Assembly: GCF_000619925.1 (NCBI RefSeq)
Contig: NZ_JHVB01000001.1
Span: 558,001 to 622,000 of the forward strand
DNA from: Treponema sp. C6A8
GTDB lineage: Bacteria > Spirochaetota > Spirochaetia > Treponematales > Treponemataceae
Length of the DNA: 64,000 bases
Direction of reading: 5' to 3'
Shown here: piece by piece, positions 17,934-26,626 of the stretch
How positions within the stretch are numbered: the first letter of the stretch is position 1
How the letters are laid out: each line of letters opens with the position of its first letter
The notes under the pieces: model-generated
Database searches by the model: none
What the model was told of the DNA's origin: nothing
What the model saw: only the letters and a program-made list of their open reading frames with translations
Translations under genes and position numbers: made by a program

Positions 17934-17968
17934 AACTCCCGAAAACGAAAAGTTACGGGAGTTTTTTT
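17934..17968 (+). promoter_or_regulatory. Terminator-like hairpin that contains the next gene's ribosome site
   Basis: AACTCCCG (17934-17941) pairs with CGGGAGTT (17956-17963), followed by seven T and then the ATG at 17969. The GGGAG ribosome site of that gene lies inside the right arm, so the structure could both terminate integrase transcripts and mask translation. Confidence 0.65.
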
Positions 17969-18217
17969 ATGGGCGAAGAAACAGCAGCAGCAAGATTTAA
18001 TTCAAACATTATGAATATGGATATGGCAGCGGCTTATCTTACTATCAGCAAAGCGACACTTTATATGCTTGTTAAGGCGAAGATGATTCCTTATGCACCT
18101 GTAGGAAAGCGGATTTTGTTCCGCCGGGATGATTTATACAATTGGGTTGGAAGCAAGGTTGTTGACCCGGTTTATAACATTTTAGGAGATGAAGAAGAAG
18201 ATGAATTGCCAGATTAA
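17969..18217 (+). CDS. Excisionase-family helix-turn-helix protein
   Basis: An 82-residue DNA-binding protein with a MerR-like winged helix: MAAAYLTISKATLYMLVKAKMI, then a Lys-Arg wing and RRDDLYNWV, the standard end of this fold. It could be the excisionase for the integrase upstream or a packaging-module regulator. It is the first gene after repeat array 1 and overlaps the next gene by 17 to 29 bases. Acidic tail DEEEDELPD. Confidence 0.75.
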   Translation: MGEETAAARFNSNIMNMDMAAAYLTISKATLYMLVKAKMIPYAPVGKRILFRRDDLYNWVGSKVVDPVYNILGDEEEDELPD

Positions 18218-18404
18218 TGAGGAAGTAGCAGACGAAATCAGAGATATGTATCTGGATTTTATGAACAAGGATGAGTTTGGTGAGTTTTGGGTAAAACTTA
18301 CAGTAAATCTTGGTGTACCAGTAAAAATGACAGAAAGCAAGCGGAGAAATATAACCCGCTATAAATCGGAGAAGATAATTCAAAAGAAACAGGAGGGGAA
18401 ATAA
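18201..18404 (+). CDS. Small hypothetical phage protein
   Basis: About 67 residues from the ATG at 18201, or 71 from the ATG at 18189; AGGAG at 18184-18188 fits the later start better. No recognised domain; it begins with an acidic helix and ends very basic (KSEKIIQKKQEGK). Its place between the HTH gene and the small terminase suggests a role in packaging or its control. Confidence 0.6.
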   Translation: MNCQINEEVADEIRDMYLDFMNKDEFGEFWVKLTVNLGVPVKMTESKRRNITRYKSEKIIQKKQEGK

Positions 18405-18405
18405 T

Positions 18406-18927
18406 TTGGGAGGACAAGTTGCTGACTTACCAACCGGCAATCTTGGTGAACACGCAGAGCCTAAATGCTGGGAGACTCGGTTACCAGAAGAGAGTCCGAA
18501 GGCATTTAAGGCTTTCTGCCTGTTCAGGAACATGGGCTACAAAAGAAGTATCAAGGCTTGTCTTGAACTGAACGACGTAGACCCAAAAAAGTACGGCTCT
18601 TGGAGTCGTTATGCTCGTCTTTTTAACTGGAAAGAAAGAGCTGCTAAATACGATGAGTATGTAGCAAAAGAAATTGAGAAAGAACTTATTGCAGAGCGTG
18701 TTGAAAGAAAGCGGCGCCAGATGGAAATGCTGAATGATTTTGATGGACTTGTTGCCAAGCGCATTAAGACATTGAATCCTGATGATTTGGATGCTGACGG
18801 TGCTATGGATTTACTTGAACGTTCTGCAAAGCTTGATTCATTCATTACGGGAGCTGATAAAGAAGCAGCAAAACCTGTACAGAATGAACTTGCTATCAGC
18901 TTTGTAGACAGCTTTAAGGGAGTTTGA
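18406..18927 (+). CDS. terS: Probable phage terminase small subunit
   Basis: Would recognise phage DNA and load the large terminase. Starts with TTG, one base after the previous stop and 7 bases after a strong AGGAGGGG. The 173 residues include a helix-turn-helix-like region (residues ~35-75, with GSWSRYARLFNWKERAAKYDEYV typical of phage small terminases) and a long coiled-coil-like segment (~85-130). Assignment rests on this motif and on position directly before the large subunit, whose ATG overlaps its stop as TGATG. Confidence 0.8.
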   Translation: MGGQVADLPTGNLGEHAEPKCWETRLPEESPKAFKAFCLFRNMGYKRSIKACLELNDVDPKKYGSWSRYARLFNWKERAAKYDEYVAKEIEKELIAERVERKRRQMEMLNDFDGLVAKRIKTLNPDDLDADGAMDLLERSAKLDSFITGADKEAAKPVQNELAISFVDSFKGV

Positions 18928-20132
18928 TGGCTGAACTTTTTACACCTACTGAGGTACAGAAAAAGGCTCTTGAACTTCTGAAAAGTTCTGCAAAGCACGT
19001 TCTTTTATTTGGGGGAAGCCGTTCGGGAAAAACTACTGTTCTTGTAATGGCTTTGATATACAGGGCTGTTGCCTACCCGGGCAGTCGTCATCTTATCTGT
19101 CGATATCGTGCGAAAGATGCCAGAAGCTCTGTATTACACGAGACTTTGATACCCTGGCTCAATAAGACAATCGGAGCCAAGCGGTACAAAGCCAATGTAC
19201 ACGACGGTTTGATTACCTTGTGGAACAAATCTGAAATATGGATTGGAGGACTTGGAGACCGGGAACAGGTAGACAAGATTCTTGGTCACGAATATGTAAC
19301 GATTTACTTTAATGAAGTGAGTCAGATTTCTTATTCTGCTATTACTACTGCTTATAGCCGTCTGGCTATGAAAGTAAAAGGATGCAAGAATAAGTTTTTT
19401 TACGACTGCAACCCGTGTTCGCCTATGCATTGGGCTTACAAAGTGTTCATCAGAAAGATTGAGCCTCGTACTGATGAAAAACTGAACAAGCCTGAATTGT
19501 ACGCCAGTGCAATTCTGAATCCGATGGATAATGCCGCGAACCTGGACGAGGACTACATTTCTGACATTCTGGATAATATGCCGGAAAAACAGAAAGCCAG
19601 GTTCCGAGACGGACTGTGGGTTAAGCCGGAAGGAAGCGTTTACGAAAGATTCGACGAAGAAATGATTCTTGATGAACTTCCTAAAAAATTTGACAGAATC
19701 ACTGGCGGGCAGGATTTTGGCCTGCACATCGCTGCAGTGAAAATCGGGTGGATTGGTGAATGTGTTTATGTTATCGCCGATTATGGTGGATTCAACATTA
19801 CGACAAGAACGAGCGTTGAGAATCAGACCGCCAATGGCTGGTACAAGGAAAGTTTTGTAACTTACTGCGACCCTGCCGGAGGTGAACGTATTCAGGAAGT
19901 GCCCGGAGGAGTTAAAGCCAACAACAGCGTGGATGCTGGAATCGATTATATTTGTGCAAAGATGGAGCGTAAGCAGTTCTTTGTCTACAGAAAATGTACA
20001 GGTGTCTTAGGTGAAATCTGGGATTACATGAGGGACGAGAACAATCAGATTGTGAAAGTAAATGACCATTATATGGACGCTATGCGTTATGCAATCTTCA
20101 GCGCCGTAACAAGTGGCATTGTAATGGCCTAA
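18927..20132 (+). CDS. terL: Phage terminase large subunit
   Basis: ATPase-nuclease motor that packages DNA through the portal. The ATG at 18927 overlaps the preceding stop; a TTG one codon earlier is less likely. The 401 residues have Walker A GGSRSGKT (near residue 29), a Walker B-like TIYFNEVSQ, and the start of the RNase-H-like nuclease domain GGQDFGLH near residue 255. Length is typical. Followed by a 121-bp spacer with an AATGTTT/AAACATT hairpin before the portal gene. Confidence 0.93.
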   Translation: MAELFTPTEVQKKALELLKSSAKHVLLFGGSRSGKTTVLVMALIYRAVAYPGSRHLICRYRAKDARSSVLHETLIPWLNKTIGAKRYKANVHDGLITLWNKSEIWIGGLGDREQVDKILGHEYVTIYFNEVSQISYSAITTAYSRLAMKVKGCKNKFFYDCNPCSPMHWAYKVFIRKIEPRTDEKLNKPELYASAILNPMDNAANLDEDYISDILDNMPEKQKARFRDGLWVKPEGSVYERFDEEMILDELPKKFDRITGGQDFGLHIAAVKIGWIGECVYVIADYGGFNITTRTSVENQTANGWYKESFVTYCDPAGGERIQEVPGGVKANNSVDAGIDYICAKMERKQFFVYRKCTGVLGEIWDYMRDENNQIVKVNDHYMDAMRYAIFSAVTSGIVMA

Positions 20133-20253
20133 ATTCGTAGATATGTATAGTAAAAACGAAAAAAATGTTTGAAAAAGTAAAAAATATTTTTTGAAACATT
20201 GCCGGATTTACCCATATCGCGACCATATTATATATAGAAATTGAGAGGCACAA

Positions 20254-21438
20254 ATGCTTAAACCTTTCTTTTCGCTCGGGAAAAAACAGACTTCAAAAAA
20301 ACTAAGCAGTTTTTCTGAAGCTTGCGGAAATGATGATTTTTCTACCCGGGAAAAAAAGACCTGCTCTGACCCTTACTTACAGCATGCGTGGGTTTCGGTC
20401 TGCATAGACATTCTGACAAGAAATGTTGCAAGAGCAGAATATGAAGTTAGTAAAAACGGGAAAGTTTTGAATGACCATCCGGTTTCAAAACTCTTCCGCT
20501 ATCCGAACAGCCAGCTGAGCCGTTTTGATTTGTGGAAACAGACTTGTGCATGGTGGAGTTTAGACGGTGAAGCCTTCTGGTGGTTTGGAGATGACTACAG
20601 TTGCGGAGTTCCGAAAGAATTGTTCATTCTTAATCCGCGAAGAATGCAGCATGTAGTTGAAAACGGCAAAGTTATTAAGTGGGTCTACACTGATGAACAT
20701 AGTGGAAGGCCAACAATAATTCTGCCTGATGAAATTATTCATTTTAAGGACTGGAATCCCTGGAATGAATACAGAGGCGTTAGTCCTCTTGTTAGTCTGG
20801 GTCTTGAAGTTGAACAGGATTTGCTTGCAGCAAGACAGAACACGGGATTATTAAAAGAAGGAGGTGTACCGAAGGGGCTTTTGAAAACTGACCAGGTACT
20901 TACTGAAAACGAAGCAGAAATGCTTGCGCGAACCTGGGATAAAAAATATGGACACGGTATGAAAAACCGTGTGGCTGTATTAGGAAAAGGTACAGAATAT
21001 CAACCGCTGACATTCAGCCCGGATGTGCTGAAACTCTACGATATGAAAAAATGGAACTTGTACACGATACTTGCCAAGTATGGGATTCCACCCCGTATTG
21101 CAAATATTCAGGATTCCAAAAGTTCATTGAGTGGAACTGATACTGACAGTCAGCAGAGAGCATTCTGGAACTTTACACTGATACCGTTACTGAAGAATTT
21201 TGAACAGATTCTGGAAGTACAATTTTATAGAAGGTTTAATTTAGAGTTTACCGGCTCGTTCAATCTTGAGATGATACCGGAGTTGCAGGAAAGCGAAGAT
21301 GCACAGAGCAACCGTGACATAGCAGAGATTAATGCAGGCCTGAAAACAATAAATGATGTACTTCGTTCCAGAGGTGAAAAGGAAAAACCATGGGGCGATA
21401 AATGGTACAGACAATCTTCTCTAGTTTGCGAAAACTGA
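20254..21438 (+). CDS. Phage portal protein, HK97 type
   Basis: Forms the ring at the capsid vertex through which DNA passes. The 394 residues match this family: HAWVSVCIDILTRNVARAEYEV near the N-terminus, then DHPVSKLFRYPNSQLSRFDLW, EIIHFKDWNPWNEYRGVSPL, and later ILAKYGIPPRIA. The ATG follows GAGAGG. A promoter-like AT stretch lies upstream. Confidence 0.93.
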   Translation: MLKPFFSLGKKQTSKKLSSFSEACGNDDFSTREKKTCSDPYLQHAWVSVCIDILTRNVARAEYEVSKNGKVLNDHPVSKLFRYPNSQLSRFDLWKQTCAWWSLDGEAFWWFGDDYSCGVPKELFILNPRRMQHVVENGKVIKWVYTDEHSGRPTIILPDEIIHFKDWNPWNEYRGVSPLVSLGLEVEQDLLAARQNTGLLKEGGVPKGLLKTDQVLTENEAEMLARTWDKKYGHGMKNRVAVLGKGTEYQPLTFSPDVLKLYDMKKWNLYTILAKYGIPPRIANIQDSKSSLSGTDTDSQQRAFWNFTLIPLLKNFEQILEVQFYRRFNLEFTGSFNLEMIPELQESEDAQSNRDIAEINAGLKTINDVLRSRGEKEKPWGDKWYRQSSLVCEN

Positions 21439-21474
21439 CAAAAAAATTTATCTAAAAACAAAAGGAAAAAAACT

Positions 21475-22119
21475 GTGATTAAAAAAATTATAGTCGCCTG
21501 TTGCGACGAAGAAGTGAGAGAAATCGTCCTTAATGGATTGGAGAACTATAAGGGCAATCAGCAGGTCCTGGTTTGTAAAACAGACGCAGAACTTTATGAA
21601 ATGATTAAATACGAACCTAACGTAGCAATCATATTTGACAAGTTTTTTCTTGGCTATGTAATTACTTACCAGCTATTACGTTTAAAAGCTATTAACAGTT
21701 CAATCAACACCTACTTCGTAGAAAAAGGAGAAGGTTCACTATATTTTGGACTGAGAGTTTATGAGCTTGGAACGGGAGGTTTTATTCCAGACATTGAGAA
21801 TAAAGAAGTATTTAAGCAGTTTGCATCAAAGATTTCTGCCGGACTAAAACAGTACCCGGATGAAATTCTGGATACAATCAGCGACGGCGACTATATTTTT
21901 GACAAAAAGTGTTTTACCGAAGTTACCGCCAAAGAAATGGAAATCGGAATGTATATGGGTATGGGAAAGTCACAGAAGGAAATCAGCTTCCTGACAGGAA
22001 TGTCACCAAAAGCTGTTTCTTTACATACCTACAGATTGAAACGCAAAATCGGCTACAAAATGCCGACCGATTACGAAAAGCTGAACCGACAGTGCTTCAA
22101 GAATATGATTAAGGGGTGA
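21475..22119 (+). CDS. Response-regulator-like protein with LuxR-type HTH inside the head module
   Basis: A 214-residue protein with two parts. Residues ~1-125 look like a receiver domain (IIVACCDEE at strand 1, IIFDKFFLG at strand 3 with a possible acceptor Asp). Residues ~145-205 form a LuxR/NarL helix-turn-helix (MGMGKSQKEISFLTGMSPKA then HTYRLKRKIG). It starts with GTG after AAAGGA. It lies between portal and protease, where no regulator is expected. It is the only LuxR-type factor seen in the prophage and is the leading candidate to bind the 21-bp repeat arrays. Confidence 0.8.
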   Translation: MIKKIIVACCDEEVREIVLNGLENYKGNQQVLVCKTDAELYEMIKYEPNVAIIFDKFFLGYVITYQLLRLKAINSSINTYFVEKGEGSLYFGLRVYELGTGGFIPDIENKEVFKQFASKISAGLKQYPDEILDTISDGDYIFDKKCFTEVTAKEMEIGMYMGMGKSQKEISFLTGMSPKAVSLHTYRLKRKIGYKMPTDYEKLNRQCFKNMIKG

Positions 22120-22121
22120 AC

Positions 22122-22748
22122 TTGCTAGTAAAAGTTGACGGTGTGGAAAACAAGGAACTTTCGAACAAGTTTTGTTTTTACAAGTTCCTTAAGGAAAACA
22201 CAAAAGGCGGAGTTATTACTCCGCAGATTGAAGTTTTCAAAAGCATAGACGTACAAAAGGACAATTACCATTGGGTAATGAGCACTTTTGATACCGACCG
22301 TGATTTTGAGAAAGTAGATCCAAACGGCTGGAACCTCAAAAACTATTTGAATAACCCGGTCGTTTTGTGGAGCCATGATTATTCAATACCACCAATCGGC
22401 TATGCAAAAAACTTAGAGACAAAAACAATACTGGAGGGAGATGTAGTTTTTAATGATAAGGAATACGACGAGTTTGGCTGGAGTATAGGACAGAGAGTAA
22501 AAGCCGGTGTACTTAGATGTGGTTCTGTCGGATTCATAGCCAAAGAAGTCGAGTTCCTTGAAAACAAAGATAAGGACTGTGATTTGATTTTCAGACAGCA
22601 GGAATTATTGGAGTTTTCTATCTGTTGTGTACCGGCAAATCCATTTGCCATTACACAGCCGCAAAAGAAGCTTCAGATAGAGAGAGTTATTCAGGATGAA
22701 GAGCTTTCTTATTTTGAAAAGCTTAAGCTGGGCTTGGCACGAGCTTAG
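22122..22748 (+). CDS. Prohead serine protease, HK97 family
   Basis: Cleaves capsid and scaffold during head maturation. Motifs: FDTDRDFEKVDPNGWNLKNY, catalytic His in VLWSHDY, and Ser in LEFSICCVPANPFA, the family signature. TTG at 22122 is likely, as AAGGGG lies 6 bases upstream; a GTG at 22116 sits directly on that site. Length (~208) is normal. It overlaps or abuts the LuxR-type gene and is followed by a hairpin before the capsid gene. Confidence 0.9.
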   Translation: MLVKVDGVENKELSNKFCFYKFLKENTKGGVITPQIEVFKSIDVQKDNYHWVMSTFDTDRDFEKVDPNGWNLKNYLNNPVVLWSHDYSIPPIGYAKNLETKTILEGDVVFNDKEYDEFGWSIGQRVKAGVLRCGSVGFIAKEVEFLENKDKDCDLIFRQQELLEFSICCVPANPFAITQPQKKLQIERVIQDEELSYFEKLKLGLARA

Positions 22749-22763
22749 AAGTGCAAAAAAAAT

Positions 22764-22794
22764 GCGGAAAACCTAAATGTGGGAGGTTTTCCGC
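22764..22794 (+). terminator. Perfect hairpin between protease and capsid genes, no U tract
   Basis: GCGGAAAACCT / AGGTTTTCCGC, 11 bp, 9-base loop. With no T run it is more likely an RNA processing or stability element that raises capsid expression than a terminator. Confidence 0.6.
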
Positions 22795-22832
22795 TTAGGG
22801 AATAAACAAGACAAAATAGAAAGGAGCTTGCC

Positions 22833-24143
22833 TTGTCTGAATTAATTATAAACTTGCAGCACCAAATTGACAACATGAAAAAACAGTTGCCAACAGCTGC
22901 CGCAACAGAACAAGATTTCAAAAATTACTTTGCAGAACGCGACAACATTCTTGAAGGAATGCTTAAAGCTGTAAGCGAAGAAAGAAACGTAACAACTACA
23001 GAATTGCAGGATATGAAAGATGCAATCAAAGAATTCAGAAGCCTTATGAAAAACCAGGCTACAAATATGACACAGCTTACAATGAGAGACATTAAAGTTA
23101 ATCTTGGTAAAGCATTGTATGCTGCCTGGAACAAAGACCATAGAACTCTTGGCGAATTGCAATTCACACCAAACTTGCGTAATGAAAAATGGAACAATCC
23201 GAAAGACTTCACCTGGAATGCAGAAAAAGGATTTGTTCCTACAAAGTCAGTTCTTGGCGAGCCTCTTGGAAATATGGCAACCAATGACCAGTATCTTATC
23301 AATCCGATGTACGAAACTGCCATTATGGAAGAAGCCGCAGAAAAGTCTGTAATGATGAATCTTGTTACACACCGCCTTATGACATCACCAAGCATTTACC
23401 TGAATGAACGTGATAAAGGCGGAATTGAACTAAAATGGCTTACATCTTACGGACAGAAAATTGAAGCAACAAAATCAAATGTTCCTACAAGAGTTGAGCT
23501 CAAAGCTTATACTCTGGCTGGTTATGTTTCTTGGTTTGATGAATTCAGCGATGATACCTACTACGAAATTGGAGACCTTTTCATCAAAGATATGACAGAA
23601 GCCTATGCCATTGAATTTGACCGTCAGTGTCTTATTGCAGATGATGATCCTTTTACAGGTGCAATTAATGCAGCAAAAGCACAGGTACACACAATCAAAT
23701 CTACAGATGAAAGTAAACTTACATACCTGGATTTCCGCGCTGCAGAATTGAAAATCCCTGCAGAAGAAAGAAGAAACTGTAAATGGTTTATGAATGAAAC
23801 TGTTTTGAACCATGTTGCTAACATCCAGGATGCAAACGGTAACCCAATCTGGCGAAAGCCGGGAGACGGAATGCCTTCAAGAATTGACGGCTACGAAGTT
23901 ATTGAAAGTCGTCTTCTTCCACAGCTTTCTGAACTTAAGGCTGATACTCCAATTGCAATCTTTATGAATCCAAAACGAATTATCCACGGCGACAGAAAAG
24001 GAATTGAAATTAAACGTTTTGATGACACAACTGAAAGTCTTGAATATGGCGAACAGTTTATGCGTTTCCGAAAACGTGACGGATTCTTAGTAACTCGTGA
24101 ACAGGCGAATATTGAGATTTTGAAGACTGCAAAGAGTGCTTAA
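22833..24143 (+). CDS. Major capsid protein, HK97 fold
   Basis: Main shell protein. Starts with TTG after AAGGAG at 7-base spacing. The 436 residues split into an N-terminal coiled-coil delta/scaffold region (~1-85), presumably removed by the protease encoded upstream, and the HK97 core from ~100, with LGEPLGNMATNDQYLINPMY and the long VESRLLPQLSEL-to-FMRFRKRDGF C-terminal part. Bounded on both sides by RNA hairpins, suggesting separately stabilised, abundant message. Confidence 0.92.
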   Translation: MSELIINLQHQIDNMKKQLPTAAATEQDFKNYFAERDNILEGMLKAVSEERNVTTTELQDMKDAIKEFRSLMKNQATNMTQLTMRDIKVNLGKALYAAWNKDHRTLGELQFTPNLRNEKWNNPKDFTWNAEKGFVPTKSVLGEPLGNMATNDQYLINPMYETAIMEEAAEKSVMMNLVTHRLMTSPSIYLNERDKGGIELKWLTSYGQKIEATKSNVPTRVELKAYTLAGYVSWFDEFSDDTYYEIGDLFIKDMTEAYAIEFDRQCLIADDDPFTGAINAAKAQVHTIKSTDESKLTYLDFRAAELKIPAEERRNCKWFMNETVLNHVANIQDANGNPIWRKPGDGMPSRIDGYEVIESRLLPQLSELKADTPIAIFMNPKRIIHGDRKGIEIKRFDDTTESLEYGEQFMRFRKRDGFLVTREQANIEILKTAKSA

Positions 24144-24149
24144 GGGGCT

Positions 24150-24203
24150 CTAAAAAAAAGGTTCCTTTTTTTTGGATGTTTCTGGGGGCTGGAAACAGCC
24201 CCC
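24150..24203 (+). terminator. Two hairpins after the capsid gene
   Basis: AAAAAAAGG/CCTTTTTTT (about 24152-24173) and GGGGGCTG-gaaa-CAGCCCCC (24184-24203). The second is a strong 8-bp GNRA-loop hairpin. They probably reduce read-through from capsid to connector genes or protect the capsid message. Confidence 0.6.
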
Positions 24204-24224
24204 TACTTTGAAGGGAGAAATTGA

Positions 24225-24725
24225 TTGAAACTTTTTACTTTTGAACAGCTGAGTCAGATTTTGGAATTAAGAGACACAGACAGAATGATTGATGAAATGA
24301 TTTTTGATTCTGCTTATGCCTTTATTGAAAAATATACTGGGCTTTGTTTCGAAGAAAAGAACTATCAGGAATTGCAGACTGTCCGGGATTCTAAGGTGTT
24401 TTTGAAGCAGCCTTTTATTACAGAGGTTGCTGATATTACAGATATGAATACAAAAGTAAAAGTTGATTATTGTGTTGTTGACCATAAACCTTCTGTTATT
24501 CATTTGCTTACTTCTAAATGTGATGCTCACGTTTTATTTATAAATTACAATGCCGGATTTACTGCAGAAACTTTTCCGGCTGAACTTAAAGAAGCAATAA
24601 TCAAGTTATTCATCATTAAGAAGAATGACTTTTTGAATAAATTGGGAAATCAGGAAAATGAGGATTTCGTTTTGCCTGATGATATTAAATCTGTATGCAA
24701 TATATATAGAAGGAAATCGCTCTAA
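24225..24725 (+). CDS. Phage head-tail connector protein (gp6-like)
   Basis: A 166-residue, largely helical protein after the capsid gene, where head-completion proteins are normally found. The N-terminus DRMIDEMIFDSAYAFIEKYTGLCF resembles the connector family in which a helical pair is followed by a beta hairpin; PAELKEAIIKLFIIKKNDF forms the last helices. TTG start after AAGGGAG. Family assignment is moderate. Confidence 0.65.
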   Translation: MKLFTFEQLSQILELRDTDRMIDEMIFDSAYAFIEKYTGLCFEEKNYQELQTVRDSKVFLKQPFITEVADITDMNTKVKVDYCVVDHKPSVIHLLTSKCDAHVLFINYNAGFTAETFPAELKEAIIKLFIIKKNDFLNKLGNQENEDFVLPDDIKSVCNIYRRKSL

Positions 24726-25123
24726 TGCAGACCTTTGAATCGATATTCAACAAATTACAAGAACTGTTCATTGAGTGCCTTCCTGAATATATACGCAAAA
24801 TAAATGAAGCTCATAATGATGGAATTATCCTTAAAGCTTTTGAAAACAAGAACCTTTTGGATAACTGTAATAAAGTGCCGTCTTTTCTGTTCTGTATGGA
24901 AGAAGCCAATTATGAAGAAAAAGACAGAATCCTTGAAAACACGGTATTTGAAGTAAGTTTCAAGCTTACGTTACAGCCTCATAATGGGAACAAGCTTATT
25001 GAGTTCTGGCGTTACGTTGAAGCTGTTTCAAAAATGCTTAATGAAGCTGAAGCGGATGCCTGGAACTCGATTACTTTAGGAAAAGAAAAACAAAACACAA
25101 TCTACTTAAGAATTGTGGCATAG
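24725..25123 (+). CDS. Putative head-closure or tail-completion protein
   Basis: 132 residues; starts in a TAATG overlap with the connector gene. No certain family, but size and position between connector and tail genes fit a neck or tail-terminator protein: N-terminal helix, central beta strands (TVFEVSFKLTLQPHNG), C-terminal helix and strand. Confidence 0.55.
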   Translation: MQTFESIFNKLQELFIECLPEYIRKINEAHNDGIILKAFENKNLLDNCNKVPSFLFCMEEANYEEKDRILENTVFEVSFKLTLQPHNGNKLIEFWRYVEAVSKMLNEAEADAWNSITLGKEKQNTIYLRIVA

Positions 25124-25134
25124 GAGAAATTAAA

Positions 25135-25635
25135 ATGAATTACGATAAGAAACTTGCAAGACTTGTAAAAGATGTTAATAACCCAAAGAACTATAAAAAG
25201 ATTCTTGATCTTCTTGGTAAAGCTTACCAGGCTGAATACCAGTTTAAGGACTTCAGCAAGAAAGATATTGATTACATCTGTGGTGAAATTCTTGGCTTTT
25301 ATGATGCTGTAAAAACTTCTGCTGATGAAAAGAGAATGATTAACTGGTACAACAAGTGCTACTTTATTGTGAGTGATAAAAACTGTGTACTGTTTGAAAC
25401 TATGTCTTTAAGAACTGCCGTTGAATTTTACATCCGGGGAACTGTAATGCTGCTTGCGACTAAAGTAAAAAATGCATTTAGTCTGGACAAGTTTGTTTTT
25501 GCTGAAAACATTGAAAATTGTATGTATTTAATTCGTGGTGCTGGTAAGACTGCTCGTTTTTGTAATGTTGAATGGCATCAGCTGGATGATTTGAAGTCTG
25601 CGGGATATGAAGAAGTTTTGAAAGAAAGCTATTAA
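25135..25635 (+). CDS. Hypothetical phage protein of the head-tail region
   Basis: 166 residues, mostly helical with several Cys and Tyr, not recognised. It has a good AGGAGA site and lies 11 bases after the preceding gene, so it belongs to the head operon. It is the last rightward gene before the opposite-strand cargo genes. Confidence 0.6.
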   Translation: MNYDKKLARLVKDVNNPKNYKKILDLLGKAYQAEYQFKDFSKKDIDYICGEILGFYDAVKTSADEKRMINWYNKCYFIVSDKNCVLFETMSLRTAVEFYIRGTVMLLATKVKNAFSLDKFVFAENIENCMYLIRGAGKTARFCNVEWHQLDDLKSAGYEEVLKESY

Positions 25636-25652
25636 TAGATGTTTACTTATTT

Positions 25653-26039
25653 CTAAAATATTACTTCATCATCATTCATATCTTTTAATTCTGTTTTATT
25701 TCTTACCTCGAATGGAAAGCCGTTATACCCCGGATACTCTACGGGGGTCTGCTGGACTTTTTTTTCGAGGGGCTCATCTATTCCTCCTAATTCTTTAAGA
25801 ACCACATCTGCGTAATTTTTCCATTGTGGCATAGGCAATAATGATTTTGCAAGTTTTACTTCTTTTATTGCATTTTCAGTATCTTTAAGAGCTTGATAAG
25901 TTTCCCCCAATCTTAAATGTACCATGCCATCATAGGGGTATTTTTTTAGTAAATCATTAAAATAGACCGTATCCTGTTCTTCGATTGAAAATTTTTTTGC
26001 CATATCAGCTCTTTTCATAATATCACGAAAATTACTCAT
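25653..26039 (-). CDS. TPR-like small protein, cargo gene
   Basis: 128 residues on the strand opposite to the structural genes, typical of an independently expressed phage cargo gene. FNDLLKKYPYDGMVHLRLGETYQALKDTENAIKEVKLAKSLLP is shaped like one to two tetratricopeptide repeats (shown here only in part as motif positions ~27-70). No signal peptide. Downstream of, and possibly co-transcribed with, the exported protein at 26075-26473. Confidence 0.6.
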   Translation of the reverse strand: MSNFRDIMKRADMAKKFSIEEQDTVYFNDLLKKYPYDGMVHLRLGETYQALKDTENAIKEVKLAKSLLPMPQWKNYADVVLKELGGIDEPLEKKVQQTPVEYPGYNGFPFEVRNKTELKDMNDDEVIF

Positions 26040-26074
26040 TATTACCTCGAATAAATATCATAAATTATTCTTAC

Positions 26075-26473
26075 TTAGTTTATTGGTATTACAAAATCAT
26101 TTTTTCCATCAAGACTCCATTGGACCTGAAAAGCAACACCATCAATTTGGTCTAACATAATAAAATTAAAAGAATTACGTGTTGGATATAATGTATAACG
26201 CCCAACTTTTCTTTCTAATTCACACGTGGTTGTAATGTCTAGTAAACTCAATGGACTTTCATGACGATGTTCTTCGCCATCAATGGAAAATTGTACACAC
26301 CAGATTTTCCCAGTCATAGTATCTAATTTTAGATAAACCCAGGTGTTAACAGTTGGAAATAAACGATAACGGGCATTAGGATTTTGAGAGTAATATGGTA
26401 ATGGGTCATTTGCAAAAAGATGGGAAAAACAAAGTATAAATAACACTAGAAAAATTGATAACCTTTTTTTCAT
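26075..26473 (-). CDS. Small exported protein with an internal duplication, cargo gene
   Basis: 132 residues with a clear signal peptide (KKRLSIFLVLFILCFSHLFA) and a mature part of about 110. The mature part holds two copies of one motif: NARYRLFPTVNTWVYLKLD near residues 32-50 and GRYTLYPTRNSFNFIMLD near 90-107, each followed by Q-F/W-S-x-D-G. A beta-rich periplasmic or surface protein; function unknown. Being on the minus strand within the phage it is a candidate lysogenic-conversion gene. Confidence 0.65.
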   Translation of the reverse strand: MKKRLSIFLVLFILCFSHLFANDPLPYYSQNPNARYRLFPTVNTWVYLKLDTMTGKIWCVQFSIDGEEHRHESPLSLLDITTTCELERKVGRYTLYPTRNSFNFIMLDQIDGVAFQVQWSLDGKNDFVIPIN

Positions 26474-26626
26474 AAAGAAATCTCCTAAAAGTAATTATAA
26501 GTGCTTTTTTGTATTAATCCAAATAAAATTATTTCAAGTGTATTTGTTGATAATGATGTTAAAGTAACTTATACTGTAACGATTTGAATTATTCAAATGG
26601 ACGGCTTGGGGATATAAGGAGTTTTT

